A stretch of DNA of 64,000 bases, from positions 248,001 to 312,000 of the forward strand of contig QHYH01000084.1 in assembly GCA_003223215.1 (NCBI GenBank), written 5' to 3'. The number at the start of each line of letters is the position of its first letter. The stretch's first letter is position 1. Source of the DNA: Acidobacteriota bacterium (GTDB lineage: Bacteria; Acidobacteriota; Terriglobia; Acidiferrales; UBA7541). Below, in pieces: positions 18,854 through 26,200 of this stretch. A model generated the notes under the pieces. It saw only the letters and a program-made list of their open reading frames with translations, was not told the DNA's origin and ran no database searches. Made by a program: the position numbers and the translations under genes.

Positions 18854-19974
18854 CTTTGGCTACTATGACGCTCGCCGGGTCAAGCTTGTTTTTTGCCAAG
18901 ACCATCGTCCCGGCCACTACTTCGACTCTCGCGCGCCTGGCCATCTATTACGGGTATCCCAGTCTGGTCAATGGGGCCAACGGAGATTTGGAGAAGGCGG
19001 CACGTGTGTTTAGTGCGTACGACGTGGTGGTCTTGGGCGATGGCCTGGAGTTCCCGGACCAACAGTCCGGGCGCTACCCCCCGGGGGACCCCGGGGAGCA
19101 CCAGAAGACCCTTGGGATAATCGCGGCTGTCCGGGATCTCAGCCCCGGGACGCGTTTTTACGGTTACGTCTGCCTGGGTGAGATTCCAGATCCTGAGGGA
19201 GAAAAAATATCTCTCACGCCCGGGCAATTGGAAGAACGCGTGCGCCTGTGGAAACGCATGGGTGTGGCAGGCATTTTTCTGGATGAGGCTGGCTACGACT
19301 TTGCTGTAGTCACTCGCAAGCGACAGAATATGGCCGTCAGGATCATCCATGAGCTCGGCCTCAGCGCGTTCCTGAATGCGTACTTTCTTGACCATTTGTT
19401 CAGCCTGGAAGACAAACTCCCTTACGCGAATGGTGCGGCGAAGAATCCTGAACGTTTGCCTCCGCTCTTAGACCGGCGTGATCTTTTCCTGCTGGAATCC
19501 TTTCAGGTGCGCAAGGGAAACTACGAAAGTGCTTCCGCCTCGCAAGCACGCTTGAACCAGGCTCTCGATTATCGCCGACGCTTCGGGCCCCGCATTTTTG
19601 CCACCACCACCACGACAGAGCAGGAGCCCTTCAGCGCGGAGAAGTTCAATTATGCTTGGTGGACCGCCCTGCTCTACCGCCTGGATGGTTTTGCGTGGGG
19701 GGAGCCGAACTTTGCTGCGCTGAGCAACACCTTGCCTGATCGTCGCTGCAGCCTGGAGGCCGCCGTGCTCCGGGCTGTTAAACAGTCATCCGCGGTCGAT
19801 TCTGATGGGCGGCGCTTTTGGAGGAGAGCGGGCAGTTTCTTAGTTGTTGCCGATACCGCTACCCATTCCGTCTATCGCGTCCCCACCGATGGCTCGGTCG
19901 AGCCAAAGGAGATCGAAACGCTGTTCAATTCTCCCCGACAGCGATCCGTTCTGACCTGCGGGGGAGGCGCATGA
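18844..19974 (+). CDS. Spherulin-4/GH135-like (TIM-barrel) glycosidase
   Basis: The start is GTG 18844, overlapping the pelF end; ATG 18865 is an alternative. The first ~25 residues are a short hydrophobic export signal (LATMTLAGSSLFFAKTIV). The remainder reads as a beta/alpha barrel: RLAIYYGYPSLVNG, YDVVVLGDGLEF, TRFYGYVCLGEIPD, then GVAGIFLDEAGYDFAV with the Asp147-Glu148 pair at the end of a strand. These strand motifs match the spherulin-4 (GH135) layout and the related GH114 and PelA GH166 domains, all alpha-1,4-galactosaminidases. It probably trims or releases the polymer made by PelF, taking the place of the hydrolase half of PelA. Exact GH family cannot be settled by eye. The stop overlaps the next start (ATGA at 19971). 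Confidence 0.72.
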   Translation: MRLALATMTLAGSSLFFAKTIVPATTSTLARLAIYYGYPSLVNGANGDLEKAARVFSAYDVVVLGDGLEFPDQQSGRYPPGDPGEHQKTLGIIAAVRDLSPGTRFYGYVCLGEIPDPEGEKISLTPGQLEERVRLWKRMGVAGIFLDEAGYDFAVVTRKRQNMAVRIIHELGLSAFLNAYFLDHLFSLEDKLPYANGAAKNPERLPPLLDRRDLFLLESFQVRKGNYESASASQARLNQALDYRRRFGPRIFATTTTTEQEPFSAEKFNYAWWTALLYRLDGFAWGEPNFAALSNTLPDRRCSLEAAVLRAVKQSSAVDSDGRRFWRRAGSFLVVADTATHSVYRVPTDGSVEPKEIETLFNSPRQRSVLTCGGGA

Positions 19975-21506
19975 ATTATCAAGAGGATCAAAAGCTGTTG
20001 TTCGACGGTCGCGAAGGTGCGGTACCGGTCGTGCATGCCAACGAGGTGGCAGCCTTGATGGAGTCTCGGGGGTATACCGATCTCTACGTGAGACAGTGGG
20101 GCTTCCCGGATATTTTTTCCTCAGCCGAGCATCTGTTCACACTCCTTCGACAAAACCCTCTGTCGGACGAGCGGGCCAAACACAAGGGCGGCCGGTTTTC
20201 CCTTTGGGCAGAAACCAGATGCGCGCTGAGGAAGATTTCGCTTAGCTTGGCTTACGCCATCCCTTGGGCGGTGATGCTGACCTTAGAATACTTGCGACCG
20301 GATGCTCTGCGGGTTTCCCCCGAGATCGGGGGGGCATTAAGTCTTTCGCTCATCGCCAGCCTTATAACCACCGGCGGCTGCGTCCAGATGATCTCCCGCA
20401 GCGGGAACTTCTATTACGGGCTGAAGGAGCCCGTTTTGGCGCATCGCATCTGCCTCTCACTCCTGAACATTGCGCTGACCGGCAGTCTTTTTCTGGCGTT
20501 GCTAGGGATGATCGCGGGCGCTTACTTTCATCTATTTGCCGGCAACTACCTGGTGCTGGCGGCCGTCAACTACCTGGCCCTGAGCCTGTTGTGGATGGCC
20601 TGCGCCGTGCTTTCCGCGCAGGGGATTGGCTGGTGCATCCCGTTCATTTTTTTTCTCATTATTCTCGCAAGTTGGTTGATAAAGATTCTCATAAACCCGG
20701 GTACCACCATTCTGTTGATCCTCTGCCCGTTGTTGGCGGTCGGGTGCGCTCTCGGTTGTGTGCTGGCCGGTGCTCATCACGCCGAGAGCAAGCATCCGCA
20801 GAGCAGGCAGAGCGCTCCTCCACGACGCGGCATCCTGCTTATCTCGTTGGTCCCGTTCTATATCTACGGAACCCTCTATTTCAGCTTTCTCTTTGCCGAC
20901 CGACTGGCCGCGGGAAGCGCGGTTCCCTGGGTTTCCGGCTTAAGTTTTGGAATTGACGCCGCATATAAGCAGGCCACGGATATGGTCCTGCTGGCTTTTC
21001 TGATCACCGCCGCACTAGTCGAATATCTCGCTGATTCATTCCTGCGGTTCTGGCAAAGGCTGGCTTCGGAACTGCCGCAAACCGCAAGCGAGCAACTGAC
21101 GGTAAGTCTGTGGAAACGCCACTCGAAAACGATGTCGGCGATCCTTACGGCCTTCGTGGTGGTTGCGTTAAGCGCTTGGTTCGCCTTCTCCCGCTCCAAC
21201 GGCCTGGCGCCCCTTCCCCGATTATTACCGACGGCTGTTCTCGGCGGCATCGGATATCTCCTGCTAAGCCTGGCGCTGCTAGAAATCATTATATTGGCCA
21301 GCACAAACGCTATCTCGATGGCCGCATTTGCTGTAGCACTGGGGCTGGCAGTGAACCTGCTGACTGGATATGGGCTCAGCCATTTGTGGGGAGTGCAATA
21401 TGCCGCCGCCGGGCTGCTCGCCGGGGCTGCTGTGGTTCTGTTGATATCTAATGCGGCGGTTCGACATGTCCTGCGTCACCCTGATTATCATTATTCCATT
21501 TCGTGA
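19971..21506 (+). CDS. Polytopic membrane protein, PelG-like exopolysaccharide transporter
   Basis: This 511-residue protein starts at ATG 19971 inside GGGGGAGGCGC-ATGA, a strong RBS formed by the end of the previous gene. About 90 cytoplasmic residues come first (ALMESRGYTDLYVRQWGFPD), then roughly 12 hydrophobic helices. ISRSGNFYYGLKEP, SFLFADRLAAGSAVPWVSGL, FGIDAAYKQATDMVLLAFLI and LVEYLADSFLRFWQ follow the pattern of PelG, the MATE/MOP-type inner-membrane protein that moves the Pel polymer. PelG of Pseudomonas is about 456 residues, so the extra length is at the N-terminus. Position next to pelF supports the call. I am reasonably sure of the transporter type and less sure of orthology. 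Confidence 0.68.
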   Translation: MNYQEDQKLLFDGREGAVPVVHANEVAALMESRGYTDLYVRQWGFPDIFSSAEHLFTLLRQNPLSDERAKHKGGRFSLWAETRCALRKISLSLAYAIPWAVMLTLEYLRPDALRVSPEIGGALSLSLIASLITTGGCVQMISRSGNFYYGLKEPVLAHRICLSLLNIALTGSLFLALLGMIAGAYFHLFAGNYLVLAAVNYLALSLLWMACAVLSAQGIGWCIPFIFFLIILASWLIKILINPGTTILLILCPLLAVGCALGCVLAGAHHAESKHPQSRQSAPPRRGILLISLVPFYIYGTLYFSFLFADRLAAGSAVPWVSGLSFGIDAAYKQATDMVLLAFLITAALVEYLADSFLRFWQRLASELPQTASEQLTVSLWKRHSKTMSAILTAFVVVALSAWFAFSRSNGLAPLPRLLPTAVLGGIGYLLLSLALLEIIILASTNAISMAAFAVALGLAVNLLTGYGLSHLWGVQYAAAGLLAGAAVVLLISNAAVRHVLRHPDYHYSIS

Positions 21507-21515
21507 GTTTTCCTG

Positions 21516-23294
21516 ATGCCCGCTCTGGATGCCGTAAAGGCTTTTTGGATCCTCGGCATCTTCCTTTGCATGTTTTTTTGGCTTCCCACGCGTCTATTTT
21601 CGGGCAGACCGAATTTTTCCGCGGTCATTTGTATGGCCGGCAACTGGGCCCGTATGGTGCTGTGTGTGACGATCTTCGTTTTTCTCTTGAGCGGTTTGAA
21701 GGTGTTCGGTGCGATCACCGTCGTGCTGCTTTTTTTGGGCGCGATAATTGTCAGTTGGTTTCGCAAGCGTACGGGAATGTCTCGGCGCTTGTTAACAAAC
21801 CTGCAAGCTACGACGATAAATCTAATACGCCACTTTGAATCTCGGTCGTTTGGCCGGTTCCTCGTGCCCGGCAAGAGCTCGTCCAGATCGGCCCGCCCGT
21901 CTTGGGCATCACGCGTAGAGCCGTGGCTGAAAATGCTGGAAGGCAGGGAACTACTGGGCGCCTCCCTTGTCGTGGTGCTGGCAACAAGCGCCGTGCTGCG
22001 CACCGAACATGCGGTTCGGGAACTGCGTTTTGATCAACCTGAACAATACTCTGCTCTGCTGCGCGCACGACAATTGATGCTCAATATCCACCCTGCCGAG
22101 CGACCGGTCGTATTTCCGGCGATGATCGCAACCACGTCCTTCCTTAGCAGTACCGATCCGATGCAGGTCACCCGCTTCCTAACGCCGGCAATCGGCCTAT
22201 TACTGGTTCTGGCCACCGGCTTGCTCGTTCAGGTATCCGCGCGTGCGGGTGTTGCGTCGGTCGCCGCCATGTACTGCCTGGGAGCAGCTGGGTTCCCGCC
22301 CGCCATAAACCAAACAGGCGCGGCAGTTTCCACGACGGGAAAAATGGAGACGATTTTCAGCGCTTCCCCGGCAACCATCCGACCCAGTCCCGAATTTGCG
22401 GTCGGCTTACTATTCCTTCTCTTAGCTCTCGTTTTTCTCGCCGACTGGTATAGGAACTCGCGGGGTTGGGATTCCTTGTTGGATTTCACATGCTGCCTGT
22501 TGTTGACTGCCATGGTTTCCGAAGTTTTGCTCGTAATATTGGTGTTGGCGGCCGGGGTTCTGCTGCTTCGGCCGATGGCGGGCCTCTTCGCTCTGGTGAT
22601 GCTGTGTTATGGATTGGTAGCGTGGGCGTCTTTGTCCGCCGGTATCCATATCCCTGACGAAATGCGCACGATCTTACCGGTTGCCGCAGCCATCCTGGTG
22701 GGTTGCGCCCTTGCGTTTATAAAAGCGCCACTCGTCGCGCGCACCGGCAGGACAACCGCAACGGTACTTCTCGCTGCCTGCCTGGGCGTCGCGGTTATTT
22801 GGTTACGACCGCAAAGGTTCGTTGGCCGATGCCTCGAGTATGAAGCCGCAGCCCGTGCCACCCAGGAAATCGCCTATTCCTTTCCTCGGCAGACGTGGGT
22901 TGTGGCGGCGCCCGTAGAGCAGTTAGCCGAAACATTCGGCTTGGGAGGGCATGAAGATCTGGCCGGATTTGTCCAGAACTATCGCAGCCAGGTCTCGAGC
23001 CCGCGTTTCCACTTTCCGGATGCACGGCAAGATCTGTTTATTTACGTGGAGAAGAGACCGTTTCAGATTTTCTCCCGCGAACCTGAGAAGGTCTCTTTCT
23101 CCGTGCTCAGCGACCCCACGTACCGCAATTATCGCTCACCGGGAGGGCGGGCCAGCTTGGAGGCAGCGGCGCTGCAACTCTGTGAGAACTACCGGCAACA
23201 CCATTCCAACGTCGATGTTTTCTTTGAGAACGAAGTTCTCCGCATCTACCACATACACCAGCAACAAGCTTCGGCCAGCGTGGCTGGACACTGA
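21516..23294 (+). CDS. Unknown polytopic membrane protein closing the exopolysaccharide locus
   Basis: The protein has 592 residues and starts 10 bases after the previous stop. Two N-terminal helices (residues ~10-75) are followed by a basic cytoplasmic loop (~85-140) and then by about eight more helices up to ~445. The last ~150 residues are soluble (TWVVAAPVEQLAETFGLGGH). The layout (helices, then a soluble tail; LNIHPAERPVVFPAMIATTS in the first loop) is vaguely like GT-C/PMT-type glycosyltransferases, but I see no Asp-Glu catalytic loop I would trust. I do not recognise a family. Tight linkage to pelF and the PelG-like gene suggests a part in polymer synthesis or export, possibly standing in for PelD/PelE. 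A hairpin terminator follows 19 bases downstream. Confidence 0.7.
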   Translation: MPALDAVKAFWILGIFLCMFFWLPTRLFSGRPNFSAVICMAGNWARMVLCVTIFVFLLSGLKVFGAITVVLLFLGAIIVSWFRKRTGMSRRLLTNLQATTINLIRHFESRSFGRFLVPGKSSSRSARPSWASRVEPWLKMLEGRELLGASLVVVLATSAVLRTEHAVRELRFDQPEQYSALLRARQLMLNIHPAERPVVFPAMIATTSFLSSTDPMQVTRFLTPAIGLLLVLATGLLVQVSARAGVASVAAMYCLGAAGFPPAINQTGAAVSTTGKMETIFSASPATIRPSPEFAVGLLFLLLALVFLADWYRNSRGWDSLLDFTCCLLLTAMVSEVLLVILVLAAGVLLLRPMAGLFALVMLCYGLVAWASLSAGIHIPDEMRTILPVAAAILVGCALAFIKAPLVARTGRTTATVLLAACLGVAVIWLRPQRFVGRCLEYEAAARATQEIAYSFPRQTWVVAAPVEQLAETFGLGGHEDLAGFVQNYRSQVSSPRFHFPDARQDLFIYVEKRPFQIFSREPEKVSFSVLSDPTYRNYRSPGGRASLEAAALQLCENYRQHHSNVDVFFENEVLRIYHIHQQQASASVAGH

Positions 23295-23313
23295 GGACCT
23301 TTTGAAGTCACAT

Positions 23314-23335
23314 CCTCGGCCTAAAAACGCCGAGG
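23314..23335 (+). terminator. Hairpin terminator after the exopolysaccharide locus
   Basis: A perfect 7-bp stem (CCTCGGC/GCCGAGG) with an 8-base A-rich loop, followed by CTTTA. The T-run is short, so termination may be partial. It sits 19 bases after the last gene of the cluster. Confidence 0.55.
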
Positions 23336-23715
23336 CTTTACGGCCACCTGGTAAAGAAGTTTGGTTCGCACGCGGGGCAGCTCGAGACGCCCAATGGTGT
23401 GAAGTCCATCACCGATAAATTGATGGAGCGCCCAGCTCCTTTAATGGCTTGGGAGAGTTCGAATTGGTCAACCATAATCAAAGTCGTCATCGTACGAATA
23501 TAGTACCTTAGGAAATATGACCGGCGAAAAAAATGCGTCCTACTTCTCCCGGCTGCCGACTCGGGTGTTTGCCCGAGTCATTTTCCCTGTCATTACTCGG
23601 TTGAGCTAGCTTCACGGGCCTGTTACCCATACTTCAACCTCTGGGTGAGTTGCGGTCCGGCAAGCGAGGCCCAACGCAGTGGTTGTTCGCGATTTCAATA
23701 TGAGGGGTAAAGCCC
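23336..23715 (+). other. Intergenic region with an orphan reading frame and a second hairpin
   Basis: A frame from 23334 to 23510 reads YGHLVKKFGSHAGQLETPNG, then VKSITDKLMERPAPLMAW. The 'SIT..L..P.P..AW' pattern slightly recalls phage-type exonucleases, but no start codon or RBS supports it and it may be a fragment or chance. At 23558-23579 lies an 8-bp perfect hairpin (GACTCGGG/CCCGAGTC) followed by ATTTT, a plausible second terminator. The 3' part must hold the promoter of the Crp/Fnr-type gene. Confidence 0.4.
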
Positions 23716-24495
23716 GTGCCCGAAGTGCAATCTGCAGGATCTTATGGCGCTGTGCCGCTGGTACCGGTGGCATCGGCGCGAGAATGCAATACTTTCCGCA
23801 AGGTGACGTTGGTTCAGCACTCGCCGCTGTTCGCCAACGTTTCCCTTGCCGACTGCCGGGAAATCGTATCCGCGGCCCGCGAGAGCGAGTTCTCGCGCCG
23901 CGATACCATCTTCCTGGAAGGCGATCCCATCCGCCAAGTCATCCTATTGACCTCCGGTAGCGTCAAAGTCATGCGACTCGGTCGCAATGGCACGGAGGTT
24001 ATTCTCCGGCTCGCAGGGCCGGGTGATGTAGTCGAGTTGACGGGGCTTTCTGCCCAGTGTCGTCACGGCTCCATGGCGCAAGCCCTCAGTGCTTCCACCG
24101 CCCTGATCTGGGAGGCCAGCGCATTCCGGGCCCTGGCAGAGCTCTTCCCGGCGCTGCGGAGCAATATCATAAAAGTGGCTGCACAGCGCCTCGAAGAACT
24201 CGAGGAGCGTTACCGCGAGATTTCCACGGAAAAGGTGGCGACACGGCTGAGTCATCAACTGCTGCGCTTGTTTAACCAACTGGGGCGTCGCGTAAACGGG
24301 AATGCTACGCTCAAGATCAACCTTTCCCGCGAGGTGTTGGCGCAGATGACCGGCACGACTTTGTTTACCGTTAGCCGTTTGCTATCCGAGTGGAAGGAGC
24401 GCGGCGTGCTGACCGCAGGACGCGAATGCGTCTATGTACACAACATCCAGGCTCTTCGCGAATTCGCCGACAATGAATGCACGATTCTGAGGTGA
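23716..24495 (+). CDS. Crp/Fnr family transcriptional regulator
   Basis: This 259-residue protein starts at GTG 23716, with GAGGGG 9 bases upstream. Residues ~35-150 are a cyclic-nucleotide-binding-type beta-roll (IFLEGDPIRQVILLTSGSVK, then GPGDVVELTGL), then the long dimer helix (RLEELEERYREISTEKVATR) and a winged HTH (INLSREVLAQMTGTTLFTVS, RLLSEWKERGVL). The cAMP-binding Arg of true CRP is not evident, and there is no Fnr-type cysteine cluster, so the effector is unknown; c-di-GMP or a redox signal are options. It is separated from the exopolysaccharide locus by two hairpins and is transcribed in the same direction, so it is probably its own unit. Regulation of the neighbouring locus is possible but unproven. 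Confidence 0.88.
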   Translation: MPEVQSAGSYGAVPLVPVASARECNTFRKVTLVQHSPLFANVSLADCREIVSAARESEFSRRDTIFLEGDPIRQVILLTSGSVKVMRLGRNGTEVILRLAGPGDVVELTGLSAQCRHGSMAQALSASTALIWEASAFRALAELFPALRSNIIKVAAQRLEELEERYREISTEKVATRLSHQLLRLFNQLGRRVNGNATLKINLSREVLAQMTGTTLFTVSRLLSEWKERGVLTAGRECVYVHNIQALREFADNECTILR

Positions 24496-24787
24496 GGCGT
24501 CTACCCGGCTTTTCCTGCAAGACGGAGAATTGGTCTCTCTCGGTGTGTTCGTCGGTGCGGCGTCCGTTGGGCGCTACACACTTTCTGTCATTACCGATCC
24601 CAAGCTTCTGAGTAGCTTAGTTCATTCCTTCTTGAGAGTTTTCCCTGGAATTGAACGCGGGGTCCAATTCCGTGCCACGACTGCAACCGTCATCGGACGC
24701 GTTGAACCTCCCTTGGATCGCAACATTCTTCGTGGCTCAAGGTGGATTATCGAGCAGATCAGCGCGCAAAAAGCGGGTAATCGAACT

Positions 24788-26083
24788 CTATTCCGAGCCG
24801 AGGAACGCATAGCGCAGCACGAATAAAATGGCGAGGATCCACATCAGCGGACTCACTTCACGGCGCTTGCCGCTACCGAGTTTCACGAAGGTGAAGGACA
24901 ACACGCCCAGGCTAAGACCTGTGGCAATGCTGAACGTCAACGGCATGGTCACAAGCGTCAGGAAGGCAGGGAAGGATTCGCTGAAATCGTCCCATCGGAC
25001 GCGCGCGACGGCTCCGCACATCAGAACTCCCACGAGTACCAGCGCAGGAGCGGTTGCATAAGCCGGAATCGCCGCGACCAATGGCGCGCAAAACATAGCC
25101 AAGAGAAACAGCATCGCGATAACGATGTTGCCCAGACCCGTACGTGCGCCGGCCGCCACCCCGGAAGCACTCTCGATGTAACTCGTTACTGTGGAAGTGC
25201 CCGTGAGCGCGCCAAACATCGTCCCAATGGCGTCAGCCACCAGAGCGCGGCTGGCGCGTGGAAGTTTCCCGTCTCGCAGGAACCCGCCCCCTTCGCAAAC
25301 ACCGATGAGCGTCCCCACGTTGTCAAACAGATCCACGAAGAAAAACACAAAGATCAGCTCCCCGAGTCCAATTTTAGCGGCCGCTCGCAGATCGAGTTGC
25401 AGAAAAGTACCCGAGGGATGCGGTAGAGAAAAGAAGCGAGTCGGCCAATGACTGAGCCCGAGCGGAATGCCGGCGAGGGTGATTGCCACAATTCCCAACA
25501 GAATGGCGCTGCTGAACCGTCGAGCCATGAGAATGGAAATCAGCACAAGACCCGCGGTGGCAAGCAGAACCTCCGGGTCGGAAATTCTTCCAAAGCCGAC
25601 ATACGTAGCCGGATTAGCGACGATCATCTTCGCGTTGCGCAAGCCGATAAACGCGATAAACAAGCCGATGCCGGCGGCTGTTCCATGTTTAAGGCAATCC
25701 GGTATGGCGTTGACGACCTGCTCGCGAATGTTGCTCAGCGTAAGCAATAGAAAAAGGACGCCGGAGAGAAATACCACTCCGAGCGCAGTCTTCCATGGCA
25801 CGCCGCGGCCAAGAACAATGGAATAGGTGAAGTAAGCGTTCAACGACATTCCCGGAGCGAGGGCAATCGGATAATTCGCCCAGAGTCCCATAACGACCGT
25901 TGCCACCGCGGAGGAAATGCAAGTGGCGAACAGCACGCCGTCGACTGGCATCCCGCTCTCGGACAGAATCTGCGGATTCACGATCACGACGTAAGCCATG
26001 GTCATGAAAGTCGTCAGACCCGCGAGCAGTTCGCGGCGCACGGTGGTCTGGTTTTCCTTCAGATGAAAAAGGCGTTCAACCAA
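24788..26083 (-). CDS. NCS2 family purine permease (AzgA/PbuG-like)
   Basis: About 431 residues if started at TTG 26083, which has GGGAGAG 8 bases upstream; the open frame continues up to 26188 but that part has no protein-like character. The N-terminus LVERLFHLKENQTTVRRELL and GLTTFMTMAYVVIVNPQIL are typical of the AzgA-like branch of NCS2 transporters. Further motifs are ALAPGMSLNAYFTYSIVLG and FVDLFDNVGTLIGVCE, with GTMFGALTGTSTVTSYIESA being the conserved half-helix. It has roughly 14 hydrophobic segments. These proteins import adenine, guanine or hypoxanthine with protons. The gene is divergent from a secreted adenosine deaminase, which supports a purine-uptake role. Confidence 0.92.
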   Translation of the reverse strand: MVERLFHLKENQTTVRRELLAGLTTFMTMAYVVIVNPQILSESGMPVDGVLFATCISSAVATVVMGLWANYPIALAPGMSLNAYFTYSIVLGRGVPWKTALGVVFLSGVLFLLLTLSNIREQVVNAIPDCLKHGTAAGIGLFIAFIGLRNAKMIVANPATYVGFGRISDPEVLLATAGLVLISILMARRFSSAILLGIVAITLAGIPLGLSHWPTRFFSLPHPSGTFLQLDLRAAAKIGLGELIFVFFFVDLFDNVGTLIGVCEGGGFLRDGKLPRASRALVADAIGTMFGALTGTSTVTSYIESASGVAAGARTGLGNIVIAMLFLLAMFCAPLVAAIPAYATAPALVLVGVLMCGAVARVRWDDFSESFPAFLTLVTMPLTFSIATGLSLGVLSFTFVKLGSGKRREVSPLMWILAILFVLRYAFLGSE

Positions 26084-26200
26084 GCGGAATCTCTCCCTGT
26101 CTCCTGATATGCTGTGCGGCGCGAGCGAGAGTGTACATCGAAGAGAGCGGTTACCCATTGGAATTCTGCCGAGCTCCAAAAAGGGCAAGAGGAAAAGAAC

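Noticed and set aside
24530-24826. 98-codon open frame after the Crp/Fnr gene
   Set aside because: It overlaps the end of the purine permease gene on the other strand and has no protein-like features.
26084-26188. N-terminal extension of the purine permease
   Set aside because: The 35 extra codons overlap the divergent promoter region and lack membrane or conserved sequence; TTG 26083 has a better RBS.
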